Shown: positions 7,425 to 15,681, numbered from the stretch's first letter. The stretch: DNA of 20,055 nucleotides from JAKSCF01 sp028279945 (GCA_028279945.1 JANQMT010000117.1:1-20055); one strand, 5' to 3'. The notes: a model not told the origin generated them from the letters alone. Made by a program: numbers and translations.

Positions 7425-8449
7425 GATATTTTACTGGCTATGCCGTCTTTACCGGTGTGTTTAATGGTATATAAAAGCTTGTCCGCATGGGATAAAGTTT
7501 CATCAATGTTACTGTCCGATTTAAAGGTTGCTAGTCCGCAACTAAAAGTAATCGGATAGTGGTTATAGTTGGAAGAATTTTTTAGTATACTTCTTAGCTG
7601 TTCTAGTTTTGCTATACATTCGTTTACGCTTAAATCTTCTATGATAATAATGAATTCATCCCCGCCATAACGTCCTATTATACCATAGTCTTTAAAAATA
7701 TACTGTATGTCTTGACATACTTGACAGATGACTTTATCTCCAGCCATATGACCTAGTTCATCATTAATGTTTTTAAAATTATCCATATCCAGCATAGCGA
7801 TTTGAACATCTCTTTTCTGGCTTTTTAATTGATCCAAATATTGAAAGATAAAACGACGATTATAGACGCCTGTTAAATCATCTTCCTTAGATAATTTTTC
7901 CAGCATTTGATGTTCTTTTCGCCATGCATTGGCATAACTTATTGAAATACATGCGATAGCTCCAAAAGTTAACGGAATCTGAAAGACTAAATCAAGGGCA
8001 TAAGTTGCGTTGCTGGTGTTTCTAAAGGCGATAGGAAGCTTCTCATTCATTATGAATAAAATACCAATAACCGAGAATTCACTCACTAAATAAAAGAGAC
8101 GTAGTTTTTTTTCGAGAAGAAAGCAGATAGCAATGCAAATAAGAGATGCATAAGACATGGTTAGGTAATTATAAGCACCATAAATCATCCACCCGCTTGG
8201 AAGCAGTAAGAAAACAATAATAAAAAAAATCACATTTTTCCAAAATAATATACGCTTGTTTTGTAAAACATTAAGAGCTGCTATATATGAGATGAAAATA
8301 ACTACAAACCATTTATAATTTGAATAAAAAGGCAATTGAATAATAATATTGCCAATAATTGATATAACCGCAACGATTATAGCCAAATAAAGTAATCTTA
8401 TAAAAAAACGATCCTCCAGATTATAATTTGACAAATCCCACTTAAGCAT
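7421..8449 (-). CDS. Membrane-bound diguanylate cyclase (GGDEF)
   Basis: Makes c-di-GMP from two GTP. The 342-residue protein has about six hydrophobic helices (roughly 17-38, 45-62, 68-85, 88-110, 115-133, 150-172) forming an unclassified membrane input module, followed by a GGDEF domain (about 183-340). The domain looks active: DLTGVYNRR (191-199), LDMDNFK with metal-binding Asp221, Asn229, and an intact GGDEF (262-266). Asp238 in GHMAGD keeps the guanine-specifying residue of ordinary diguanylate cyclases, whereas the cGAMP-making hybrid class has Ser there. The inhibitory RxxD site expected at 253-256 reads KDYG, so product inhibition through it is unlikely. The start follows GGAGAG. It is the only cyclic-dinucleotide enzyme in a window holding four GEMM-I aptamers. 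Confidence 0.95.
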   Translation of the reverse strand: MLKWDLSNYNLEDRFFIRLLYLAIIVAVISIIGNIIIQLPFYSNYKWFVVIFISYIAALNVLQNKRILFWKNVIFFIIVFLLLPSGWMIYGAYNYLTMSYASLICIAICFLLEKKLRLFYLVSEFSVIGILFIMNEKLPIAFRNTSNATYALDLVFQIPLTFGAIACISISYANAWRKEHQMLEKLSKEDDLTGVYNRRFIFQYLDQLKSQKRDVQIAMLDMDNFKNINDELGHMAGDKVICQVCQDIQYIFKDYGIIGRYGGDEFIIIIEDLSVNECIAKLEQLRSILKNSSNYNHYPITFSCGLATFKSDSNIDETLSHADKLLYTIKHTGKDGIASKIS

Positions 8450-8643
8450 TTTAACTCTCCATTGTACAAGGTATAACTTTATTATATTGAATATGATTTA
8501 ATAGGTACAGAGAATTTTGCAAATATTTGTAGCTATTATATAGCAATTTATATTTTTATTTTTCCTTTACAGGAGTACAAAATTTTTCATTCATTTATAA
8601 TACGTAAAAACCTTAAAAAATACAAGAATATACGGATTTTTTT

Positions 8644-9543
8644 ATGTTAAAAGTGAAAAATGTTTTGTTGCTAATAATTGTTATAATATGTATAATGATG
8701 TCAAAGTTTCTTTCAAAGGAGTGGAAAGAATTGGGCTTTTTTATCTCCGTAGCAGGCTGTATCATTTCAGTTTTTATCGGTATCGTAACAGATAGTGTTA
8801 TTTTGTCATTATGTCTTATTCTTTTTTCCTGTATAGCAGGAGCTATCGTATTAACAGATTCAAATAGGAATACTGATCAATTAAGAGAAAAAAAGGCACT
8901 TCAGCTTAAACAAAAAGCTCAAGAAGCCTATGATCGAAAATTTAAATCTATTGTGATTCCTGATAGTCATTATATTGTTGATTATAATAAAGGTGAACTC
9001 AACTTGTTAAAGGGTCAGCAGTATTGTTGGATGGATGAAGATAGTTCGCTGTGTTTATTTCCTTGCGATGCACCAATAAAACCAATATTTATGTCAAAAG
9101 TTAATTTAGTAAAAATACCTAAAAATAATATAGACCATTTTATGGCAGAAGGAGAAATCACAGAAAGTAAAAGAGCCAATGAAAATGGTAATACGGAAAT
9201 TGTAACCTATGATACTCGAAGGATTACCATGCGGTGTAAAGATGATGAAGGAGAGGATCGGTTAATTGAATTTGGATTTAATAATCTTAGCATCCTAAAA
9301 GCCCTTTTGCCAGGAAAAGAGAAGACGGTTGAAGAAGAAATAATTGAAGATGAAGTGAATGCAGGTAACGAAGAATTAAACGAAGAAAACGAAAATAATG
9401 ATGGATTGAAGAAAAAGGAAATCATAGATAAAACAAAATCCATTACAGAACAAATCAGAGAAATAGCAAAACTTAAAGAAGAAGGCATACTGACTGAAGA
9501 AGAGTTCGATGATAAGAAAAAGATATTGTTAAACAGAATATAA
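8644..9543 (+). CDS. Membrane-anchored protein with a C-terminal SHOCT-like domain, function unknown
   Basis: 299 residues, not recognised as a named family. Hydrophobic segments lie at about 5-22, 30-48 and 52-72, then a charged linker (KKALQLKQKAQEAYDRK). The central part (about 98-235) is a mixed alpha/beta region with strands such as SIVIPDSHYIVDY, VNLVKIPKNNIDHFMAEGEI and RLIEFGFNNLSILKALLPG, resembling PH-like membrane-associated domains in outline only. A Glu/Asn-rich stretch (about 238-258) leads to SITEQIREIAKLKEEGILTE at 266-285, the SHOCT signature: a short helical pair found at the ends of many bacterial proteins, thought to mediate oligomerisation. No Shine-Dalgarno sequence precedes ATG 8644, so the start is uncertain. 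It ends at a shared terminator and is not in an operon. Confidence 0.7.
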   Translation: MLKVKNVLLLIIVIICIMMSKFLSKEWKELGFFISVAGCIISVFIGIVTDSVILSLCLILFSCIAGAIVLTDSNRNTDQLREKKALQLKQKAQEAYDRKFKSIVIPDSHYIVDYNKGELNLLKGQQYCWMDEDSSLCLFPCDAPIKPIFMSKVNLVKIPKNNIDHFMAEGEITESKRANENGNTEIVTYDTRRITMRCKDDEGEDRLIEFGFNNLSILKALLPGKEKTVEEEIIEDEVNAGNEELNEENENNDGLKKKEIIDKTKSITEQIREIAKLKEEGILTEEEFDDKKKILLNRI

Positions 9544-9575
9544 AAAATCTTCCATTTTAAAAAGGAAGATTTTTT
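9542..9575. terminator. Bidirectional terminator between the SHOCT protein gene and the AraC regulator gene
   Basis: AAAAAATCTTCC (9542-9553), a ten-base loop and GGAAGATTTTTT (9564-9575) form a 12-bp stem with an A run on one side and a T run on the other. It separates two convergent genes and can end both transcripts. Confidence 0.92.
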
Positions 9576-9586
9576 ATTACTATTTT

Positions 9587-10468
9587 TTATTCATCTGATG
9601 ATGCCAGGTCAGGCTTATACAAATCTCTAAATTTACCAGGTGAAAGCCCTACCGTCTTTTTGAACAGATTATTAAAATAATTAACATTTTCATAACCTAC
9701 AAGACAAGAAATCTTGGAGATAGACATATCCGTTGATAACAGATATTTTTGCGCTTCACCTATTCTTCTATTAATGATATAACGAATAGGAGAAAAACCT
9801 AATTCTCTTTTTAACATATGTGCTAAGTACCAAGGGCTGATATAAAATTTATTTGCAATATCCTTTAATTTTATATCGCACATATAATTTTCGTTCATAA
9901 ATTGCTTCATTTGATAGGTCAGTGACTTTATATCTGAGTCTTGTTCAACTATGTTTACTTTTTCAGAGATGATTCTTGTAATAATCATTATAAGGGAAGC
10001 CAATATATTCTGACAAATGAACTCAAACCCTTGAGATTGAGTAGAACATTCTTCAAAAATATCAAATATATACTTTTCTATTTTTTCGGTATGATTGTGC
10101 GTATTAGCTTTGATAACAGGAGAAATGTTGTGTGGTAAGATACAATTATCTTCAATATCCTTTAGAAAGATATTTTGTATACCATATACAACAGCTTTTA
10201 AAGGGTATTCTGGATTTGAAGATTCTTGGTGCAATATGCCTTTGTTATATATCAAAATATCACCTTTAGAAACTTCGTAAGGAACATTGTTGACAATAAA
10301 ATCACCTTTTCCTTCTTTAATAAAAACGATTTCGCATAAGTTCTTGTGCCTGTGCATGGCATAAAACCATTCAGGTTGATTACTACTTTCAGAGACATAA
10401 GAAAGGGTTGGAAGCGTATTATTTCTAAAAATAGTGTCACTTGTTTCAGGTAAAATGATCTTAATCAA
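9587..10468 (-). CDS. AraC-family transcriptional regulator with cupin sensor domain
   Basis: 293-residue regulator. The N-terminal half is a cupin-type sensing domain (about 20-110) with HRHKNLCEIVFIKEGKGDF and YEVSKGDILIYNKGILHQE, the fold that binds sugars or other small ligands in AraC. The C-terminal pair of helix-turn-helix motifs (about 195-285) includes IKLKDIANKFYISPWYLAHM and the family signature ISCLVGYENVNYFNNLFKKT followed by GLSPGKFR. Translation begins at TTG 10468 with AGGAG (10483-10479) ten bases upstream; no in-frame ATG gives a better start. It is divergent from the PfkB kinase gene across a 326-base gap, so it probably controls that kinase in response to a sugar or nucleoside. 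That control is inferred from position. Confidence 0.92.
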   Translation of the reverse strand: MIKIILPETSDTIFRNNTLPTLSYVSESSNQPEWFYAMHRHKNLCEIVFIKEGKGDFIVNNVPYEVSKGDILIYNKGILHQESSNPEYPLKAVVYGIQNIFLKDIEDNCILPHNISPVIKANTHNHTEKIEKYIFDIFEECSTQSQGFEFICQNILASLIMIITRIISEKVNIVEQDSDIKSLTYQMKQFMNENYMCDIKLKDIANKFYISPWYLAHMLKRELGFSPIRYIINRRIGEAQKYLLSTDMSISKISCLVGYENVNYFNNLFKKTVGLSPGKFRDLYKPDLASSDE

Positions 10469-10545
10469 TTCTAATCAACTCCTAATTTTAATCACAAAAA
10501 AGGTAATAATAGCAAAATTGAATAAGTTGAAAATTTTGTATTAAC

Positions 10546-10574
10546 AATATACTACAAATTACTAAATAATTCAA
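10546..10574 (-). promoter_or_regulatory. Promoter of the AraC regulator gene
   Basis: On the minus strand TTGAAT (10574-10569), a 17-base spacer and TATATT (10551-10546). It gives a leader of about 70 bases before the TTG start. Confidence 0.5.
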
Positions 10575-10664
10575 CTTTTTCTAATAACAAATATTAACAT
10601 TTGGTGGATATTTTGCATATTAAAATGAATAAAACAAGATAGTGATGTTTTTTTAATACCGTTC

Positions 10665-10697
10665 ATGCTTTTTAAAAGCATTCATATAGCGTATAAT
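10665..10697 (+). promoter_or_regulatory. Palindromic candidate operator and -10 box upstream of the kinase gene
   Basis: A perfect 8-bp inverted repeat, ATGCTTTT (10665-10672), one T, AAAAGCAT (10674-10681), lies just ahead of a consensus -10 box TATAAT (10692-10697). The -35 region inside the palindrome (TTTTTA) is poor, as expected for a promoter needing an activator. The AraC protein encoded next door is the natural candidate to bind here; AraC proteins often use direct repeats, so the palindrome may instead serve another regulator. The rest of the 326-base gap holds only AT-rich sequence and the opposing promoter. Confidence 0.45.
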
Positions 10698-10794
10698 AAT
10701 GGCAGGCAAAAACAGTATGAACCAGATACAATCCTTTTATGAATTAGAAATAAAGGAAAAATAGCATATTATTTAATATCAGGAGGATATGGGT

Positions 10795-11700
10795 ATGAGA
10801 CAAGTATTGTGTATTGGACATTCTTCTTATGATATAACGCTGCCTGTGGAAGCTTTTCCAATAGAAAACAGAAAATATAATATAAAAGAAGTTTTCGAAT
10901 GTGGCGGAGGCCCTGCAGGGAATGCAGCTTATTTAATCGCCAAATGGGGAATGAGATGTACATATGCCGGATGTGTGGGAAATGATTCGTATGGATTAAA
11001 GATTAAAAAAGAATTAAAAGATGTAGGTGTTGATCTAAAATATTTGGTTGTAGATGAAAACTATTCTACACCATTTAGCTTTATATTAGCCAATAGTAAA
11101 AATGGAAGCAGAACACTATTTAACCATGATGATAAGAATAAAAAGTCCAATAGAATCGAGTTTGATAATCATAAAGTCCACACTATTTTAGTAGATGGAC
11201 ATGAACTTCAAGCTTCCTTAGAAGCGTTGAATCAATATCCTGATGCCATATCCATTTTGGATGGAGGTTCTTTTAATGAGAGAACTGAAATCCTTTCAAA
11301 AATGGTGGACTACTTGGTGTGTTCAGAAGACTTTGCTAAGCAATATACCGGGCTGCATGAGTTAGAATCAAAAAATAGCAGAATGCATGCGTTTGATCAA
11401 TTAAGAAGACTTAATGATAAAAATATTGTTATTACACTTGGTGAAAAAGGATGCCTTCTGGAACAAGATGGAGAAATATTGCATCAGAAAACCTATAAGG
11501 TCAATGCAGTTGATAGTACCGGAGCCGGAGACATTTTTCATGGTGCCTTTGCTTATGGTATGACTCAACGCTATGATATCATGAAAACCATTAAAATGGC
11601 CTCTATTGCTGCAGCGTTATCTGTTGAAAAAATAGGTGGTAGAGTTGCTATTCCAAGTCTTGAGGAAGTAATGGATTTGTATGAAAAAAATGTGATATAA
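10795..11700 (+). CDS. PfkB-family carbohydrate kinase
   Basis: ATP-dependent sugar or nucleoside kinase of the ribokinase/PfkB family, 301 residues as usual. Visible motifs are the N-terminal substrate-binding signature GGGPAGNAAYLIAKWG (37-52) and the C-terminal ATP/catalytic signature DSTGAGDIFHGAFAYG (240-255), with Asp246 as catalytic base. The open frame also has an ATG at 10789, but that leaves only two bases after AGGAGG (10781-10786); ATG 10795 has the standard eight and starts with the normal RQVLCIGHSSYD strand. Substrate is unreadable: family members phosphorylate ribose, fructose, ketodeoxygluconate, nucleosides and others. It stands alone, with an AraC regulator divergent and a terminator behind. 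Confidence 0.92.
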   Translation: MRQVLCIGHSSYDITLPVEAFPIENRKYNIKEVFECGGGPAGNAAYLIAKWGMRCTYAGCVGNDSYGLKIKKELKDVGVDLKYLVVDENYSTPFSFILANSKNGSRTLFNHDDKNKKSNRIEFDNHKVHTILVDGHELQASLEALNQYPDAISILDGGSFNERTEILSKMVDYLVCSEDFAKQYTGLHELESKNSRMHAFDQLRRLNDKNIVITLGEKGCLLEQDGEILHQKTYKVNAVDSTGAGDIFHGAFAYGMTQRYDIMKTIKMASIAAALSVEKIGGRVAIPSLEEVMDLYEKNVI

Positions 11701-11777
11701 GTTAACACAATACATGTTATTATAATTTAGATAGATTAAAACAGCCTAGGCAATGCCAATTTTATATAAAGAATCAC

Positions 11778-11808
11778 AAAACCACAAAAGTCTATGTGGT
11801 TTTTTGTT
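11778..11808 (+). terminator. Terminator after the PfkB kinase gene
   Basis: AAAACCACA (11778-11786), an eight-base loop and TGTGGTTTT (11795-11803) continuing into a T run. It lies about 80 bases after the stop codon. Confidence 0.9.
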
Positions 11809-11819
11809 TTTCACATATG

Positions 11820-11848
11820 TTGACGATACTTAATATATATGATATTAT
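11820..11848 (+). promoter_or_regulatory. Promoter of the TetR-dikinase operon
   Basis: TTGACG (11820-11825), exactly 17 bases, TATTAT (11843-11848): a good sigma-A promoter. Transcription should start near 11855, giving a leader of about 120 bases before the TetR gene. Confidence 0.7.
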
Positions 11849-11856
11849 ACAAACAT

Positions 11857-11869
11857 ACCGACCGTCGGT
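11857..11869. promoter_or_regulatory. TetR-type operator over the transcription start
   Basis: Perfect palindrome ACCGAC-C-GTCGGT, GC-rich in very AT-rich surroundings, beginning nine bases after the -10 box. ACCGACCGNTCGGT-like palindromes are common operators of TetR-family repressors. Bound repressor would block initiation, so the operon is predicted to be autoregulated. Confidence 0.75.
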
Positions 11870-11975
11870 CTGTTCTGACTATGACAATAAACCACAAAGA
11901 ACTCATATAGAAACTAATAAAAAATAAACTGCTAAAGAAAAATATATATATTCATCATCAGAGAAAGGAGAAAAC

Positions 11976-12659
11976 ATGGGAAGGGTTAAGTCAGATGATT
12001 TAAAACAAGAATTGATGGATGCTGCATTAGAATTATTTATTAAGGAGGGATATGAACATACTTCTGTAAATGCAATCTGTAATAAAGTGGGCGCATCAAA
12101 AGGAGGTTTTTACCATCATTTTCAATCCAAAGAAGAAGTACTGGAAAATCTTACTCAGAGATATATCCATCTGGCATTGAGGATACCGGAAAAGATCATA
12201 AAAAATAATCAATTGAATGCATTAGAAAAAATGAATCAACTTATATTGGAATTGGTTAATTTTAAGTCAAAATCACGTGAGAAAAGGTTTAATATTATCA
12301 AAGTTTTTGAGACCGAAGGCAACCATAAGCTGATACAAAAGATTATGGACAGTACGTTTCACAACATCAAAAAACCCTATGAAGAAATCATAGAACAAGG
12401 TATCTCCGAAGGGTTGTTTCATAACGATTATCCTTCGGAAGCAGCAGAACTATGGGTAAATATGATTATGCTGATGAATACCAGCGTATCAAAATTACTA
12501 GCCCATGACAATAAAAATCCTGAAGTTATGGATCGCATTAAAAACAAAATTTGTTTCTATGAAGATACCATGGAAAGAATCTTAGGAATAAAAAAAGGAC
12601 AATTTGGTTTTTCAAAAATAATATTAAATCAGCTTGAAAAGGTTTATTTAAAAGATTAA
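11976..12659 (+). CDS. TetR/AcrR-family transcriptional repressor
   Basis: 227-residue regulator. The N-terminal DNA-binding domain has the family pattern ALELFIKEGYEHTSVNAICN followed by KVGASKGGFYHHFQSKEEVL (about 17-56), with the recognition helix around residues 40-46. The C-terminal ligand and dimerisation domain is helical and divergent, so the inducer is unknown. ATG 11976 follows AAAGGAG. It lies 50 bases upstream of the dikinase-like gene in the same direction, with no terminator between, behind a promoter whose start site overlaps a palindromic operator. The simplest model is a repressor of its own operon, relieved by a small molecule handled by the downstream enzyme. Confidence 0.92.
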   Translation: MGRVKSDDLKQELMDAALELFIKEGYEHTSVNAICNKVGASKGGFYHHFQSKEEVLENLTQRYIHLALRIPEKIIKNNQLNALEKMNQLILELVNFKSKSREKRFNIIKVFETEGNHKLIQKIMDSTFHNIKKPYEEIIEQGISEGLFHNDYPSEAAELWVNMIMLMNTSVSKLLAHDNKNPEVMDRIKNKICFYEDTMERILGIKKGQFGFSKIILNQLEKVYLKD

Positions 12660-12709
12660 AAGACATTTTTAGTTGACTAATAAAAGAAATTTTAGAAAGG
12701 AGAACGCTT

Positions 12710-15301
12710 ATGTTATCTGTTAGTTTGGATTTAATAAAAAAAGAGATGTTTCATAAGGTAGGAGGGAAAGCTTATCAAATTGGCTTATTAAGACAAAAAC
12801 GTGTAAATGTTCCACCAGGCTTTGTCTTTACAAGTGATGCATTGGGTCAATATTTAATTCAACTGAAAAATAATGATGCAGAACTTCATGAAAAGCTGCA
12901 ATGCTCTGAATTAAATGAATCACAGTGCAATCATTGGTTTAATAATGTGCCAATGGAAAAAACATTAATAGATGCATTGAAGAATAATATTCAGCCGGAT
13001 AAATATTATGCAGTGAGATCATCTTCAAGTGCTGAAGATTTAAAGGATAGTTCTTTTGCAGGCCAGTACAAGACAGTGCTCAATGTAAAGGGGATTCAAA
13101 ATATTGAAAAAGCAATAAAAGTTTGCTGGGCATCATTTTGGAATGAACGATCTAAAAGTTATAAATTCAATAATAACATTGACATAAAGAAGCCCTCACA
13201 TAGCGTACTCATTCAAGAAATGATAGCAGGAGATATCTCTGGTGTTGCATTCTCTGCTAATCCGCTAAACAGAAGACGAGATGAAATGGTTATTGATGCA
13301 GCATGGGGACTGTGCGAAGGGGTAGTAAATGGACTTGTAACCTCTGATAATATTATTTTTGATAAATGTAAAAAAGCCATAAAACAGTACGATATTAGAG
13401 ACAAAGCCAATCAAGTGGTTACTGTAAATGAAGGTGTAAAAACACAACCTGTTTCAGATGAAAAAAGAAAAGAAAAGTGCTTATGGGATGAAGCCGTTAA
13501 TGATCTGGCTAATCAACTGGAAAAAATAGAAGAAAGCTTAAATCAGCCGGCGGATATTGAATGGACCATAAGTAAAGGAAAACTTTATATATTACAAGCA
13601 CGCCCTATTACGACTCTTTTTCCTCTTCCCGATGAAAGCAGAGACAGCTGTAATGATCCTGTTCATATTTATGTGGACTTTAATACGGTATCACAAGGGG
13701 TAAAGGAACCTATGACAACAATAGGACAGGAAACCCAGAACTATTATTTTAGTGAAGCATTTTCTCTTTTAACCGGAAGGCCATGTAACTATCCGAAATG
13801 GCTGAGTTTCGTTGAAGGAAGGTTATATATTGACTTAACTGTTTTTATGGGACGGAAAAAATGGTGGCAGCCTTTAGCAGACAAGATAAGTGTGAAAGAT
13901 CCCTCTGTTGGTGAAGGGTTAATGGAAGTCATGGCAAGAAATGAAAGTTCTTTGAAAAAGTCGGATGTAAAATTTCGTTTACCGGCCAGATTGCCCTTTA
14001 GGATGTTTAAGCATATTTATCTGCCAATGGTAAAAGGATTTTTAAAAGGGAAAAAATATCCTGATTCGGCAGCCGATATTGCAAAAAAATATGGTGATAA
14101 AACGGTTGAGACCATACAAAGGCTATTTAATAATGCTAATACACCTGAAGCAATCATCAAAGCCATCAGAAAGGCACAACCCATTATGATGAAGTTTTCT
14201 TTTATACAATACAGCTATTGTGCCTATGGTTTTATGGCCATAAAAAAAGCTGAAAAAATCATCAAAAAGTATCAAATCAATTGCGACCTTGAACGAATAC
14301 GCCGTTCTATGCCAACCAATCCTACTACTATTATGGGGCATGAAATGCTAGAACTGGCACAATTTTTTCAACAAAATCTTAATGAAAAACTTAATGCCCA
14401 TCATCCAAAGATTAGAGAATTTATGAAACGTTATGGACATAGAGGTAATGTTGAAATGGATATAGGAACACCAAGATGGAATGAGGAACCGGAAACCGTC
14501 ATTAAAATGATCCAAGGATATATGAACTCATCAAATTTTGATGCTTTGGAAAAACAGATGAAAGATGAAATTGTAGAAGCCGAACTGGAAATAAGTAAAA
14601 TATATTCACAGATATGCGATAAAGCAAATCAAAAAACGGCTCAAAAAGTTTTTAATGCATTGAATGACTATAGAAAGCTTGCCGGCTTAAGGGAACAGCC
14701 TAAGTTTGACTTGATGAGGATGAACGAATTTTTAAGAAAACAATTATTAATAATAGGGGAAATCCTGAAAAAAGAAGGCAGAATCTCTCTAGCGTCAGAT
14801 GTAGCATTTATGAATGAAGTGTTAATAGTGAATCCGTCTGATAATCTTGAAACTTTAATTGAAAATAATAAATTGGCTTATGAGCAGAATAAACAAGTCC
14901 ATCATCTGCCACCCATTATGACATCTAAAGGTGAATGTGTTTATGGACCGTCCAATACGGAACAAGGATTAAAAGGATATGCTGTTGCGCCAGGTGAAAC
15001 AATAGGCAGGATAAAAAAAATGATGAAACCGGATGCTGCCTCCTTAGAAAAAGGAGATATCATTCTTACCTATTCAACAAATCCATCATGGACACCGCTG
15101 TTTATTTTAGCCGGTGGATTGATAATGGAGTCAGGCGGCGTCATGTCTCACGGGTCTATAGTGGCTAGAGAGTATGGTATTCCGGCAGTGGTATTAGCAG
15201 GTTCTACACAATTGTTGGAAGATGGCCAGTTGGTCAAAGTAGACGGAAATAGCGGCACGATTGAAATATTAGAAAACAATCTGAAACAAGTAATAAGATA
15301 A
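12710..15301 (+). CDS. PEP-synthase-like dikinase, rifampin phosphotransferase type
   Basis: 863 residues with the three-part layout of rifampin phosphotransferases (about 865). The ATP-grasp domain comes first (about 1-302): GGKAYQIG (18-25), YYAVRSSSSAEDLKDSSFAG (99-118), GDISGVAFSANP, GLCEGVV, and ILQARPIT at its end. A long helical middle domain (about 310-760) is unlike PEP synthase and would hold the acceptor site. The C-terminal swivelling domain has GGVMSHGSIVAREYGIPAVV with phospho-carrier His814. The PEP/pyruvate-binding TIM barrel of PEP synthase and pyruvate phosphate dikinase is missing, so a small-molecule phosphotransferase is favoured: ATP would donate its beta phosphate through His814. 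Rifampicin is the known substrate in Listeria, but many homologues are untested. TetR control fits a xenobiotic-inducible gene. Starts at ATG 12710 after AAAGGAG. Confidence 0.85.
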   Translation: MLSVSLDLIKKEMFHKVGGKAYQIGLLRQKRVNVPPGFVFTSDALGQYLIQLKNNDAELHEKLQCSELNESQCNHWFNNVPMEKTLIDALKNNIQPDKYYAVRSSSSAEDLKDSSFAGQYKTVLNVKGIQNIEKAIKVCWASFWNERSKSYKFNNNIDIKKPSHSVLIQEMIAGDISGVAFSANPLNRRRDEMVIDAAWGLCEGVVNGLVTSDNIIFDKCKKAIKQYDIRDKANQVVTVNEGVKTQPVSDEKRKEKCLWDEAVNDLANQLEKIEESLNQPADIEWTISKGKLYILQARPITTLFPLPDESRDSCNDPVHIYVDFNTVSQGVKEPMTTIGQETQNYYFSEAFSLLTGRPCNYPKWLSFVEGRLYIDLTVFMGRKKWWQPLADKISVKDPSVGEGLMEVMARNESSLKKSDVKFRLPARLPFRMFKHIYLPMVKGFLKGKKYPDSAADIAKKYGDKTVETIQRLFNNANTPEAIIKAIRKAQPIMMKFSFIQYSYCAYGFMAIKKAEKIIKKYQINCDLERIRRSMPTNPTTIMGHEMLELAQFFQQNLNEKLNAHHPKIREFMKRYGHRGNVEMDIGTPRWNEEPETVIKMIQGYMNSSNFDALEKQMKDEIVEAELEISKIYSQICDKANQKTAQKVFNALNDYRKLAGLREQPKFDLMRMNEFLRKQLLIIGEILKKEGRISLASDVAFMNEVLIVNPSDNLETLIENNKLAYEQNKQVHHLPPIMTSKGECVYGPSNTEQGLKGYAVAPGETIGRIKKMMKPDAASLEKGDIILTYSTNPSWTPLFILAGGLIMESGGVMSHGSIVAREYGIPAVVLAGSTQLLEDGQLVKVDGNSGTIEILENNLKQVIR

Positions 15302-15402
15302 TAAGATGACTTGCAATACCAATAACCCAGTTGTGTAATGAGTAAAATAAGACAAAAGTTGTTAAAAAATCGGAAAATTTAATGATTTCTATTCCCCAAA
15401 TA

Positions 15403-15411
15403 TGTTATAAT
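15403..15411 (+). promoter_or_regulatory. Extended -10 promoter of the riboswitch array
   Basis: TGTTATAAT: a consensus TATAAT (15406-15411) with the extended TG element one base upstream; the -35 region (TGATTT) is weak. Transcription would start near 15418, leaving an untranslated leader of about 365 bases. No clear terminator for the preceding dikinase gene was found in 15302-15400. Confidence 0.65.
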
Positions 15412-15457
15412 GCAATTGAGAGGGTAGTCAAAGTGCAGTCAGTGTTGACCGCAAATT

Positions 15458-15550
15458 ATTCTGTTAATAGCAAAGCATACGAAAGTATGTCACGCAAAGC
15501 TATAGGGTCTAAGACTTATGAAAATAAGTTATGATAGCCAGCTACCAGAG
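15458..15550 (+). promoter_or_regulatory. Tandem GEMM-I riboswitch, aptamer 1
   Basis: GCAAA (15470-15474), P2 hairpin GCATAC-GAAA-GTATGT, core CACGCAAAGC (15491-15500), TATAGGGTC, P3 with a GAAA loop, and AGCCAGCTACC ending at 15546. A short P1 can form between TTCTG (15458-15462) and CAGAG (15546-15550). The base before GCAAA (15469, Vc2 position 20) is A. AAGACTT (15511-15517, in P3) can instead pair with AAGTCTT (15551-15557), a possible ligand-free fold, and a GATTAC/GTAATC hairpin (15559-15573) follows. No T tract follows this aptamer. Confidence 0.92.
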
Positions 15551-15578
15551 AAGTCTTTGATTACCATGTAATCTAAGT

Positions 15579-15681
15579 ACTTTTCACGAAACGGCAAACC
15601 TAGTGAAAGCTAGGGACGCAAAACTATAGGGTCTAAGTCAGAAATGATAAGACAGCCAGTTATCGAAAGAGAAGTTTTTTT
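15579..15681 (+). promoter_or_regulatory. Tandem GEMM-I riboswitch, aptamer 2, with terminator-like end
   Basis: GCAAA (15594-15598) preceded by G, P2 CCTAG-TGAAAG-CTAGG, core GACGCAAAAC (15615-15624), TATAGGGTC, P3 with GAAA loop, AGCCAGTTATC. The A in GCAAAAC is matched by T in CCAGTT, a compensatory change from the GC pair in aptamer 1. The 3' position expected to be the ligand-contacting C appears to be T (15663). P1 pairs ACTTTTC (15579-15585) with GAGAAGT (15669-15675) and continues into TTTTTT to 15681, so ligand-stabilised P1 resembles a terminator. The same 3' strand can alternatively form the hairpin at 15665-15693. Confidence 0.92.

Noticed and set aside
7660..7760. Idea that the GGDEF protein is a cGAMP-making hybrid cyclase
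   Set aside because: The specificity residue is Asp (GHMAGD, residue 238), as in ordinary diguanylate cyclases, not Ser.
11857..11869. GC-rich palindrome as a mobile-element end
   Set aside because: No transposase, direct target repeats or partner copy nearby; position on a promoter next to a TetR gene explains it better.
12710..15301. Annotation as phosphoenolpyruvate synthase or pyruvate phosphate dikinase
   Set aside because: The C-terminal TIM barrel is absent; the protein ends about 50 residues after the swivel-domain histidine, and the order ATP-grasp, helical domain, His domain fits rifampin-phosphotransferase-type enzymes.
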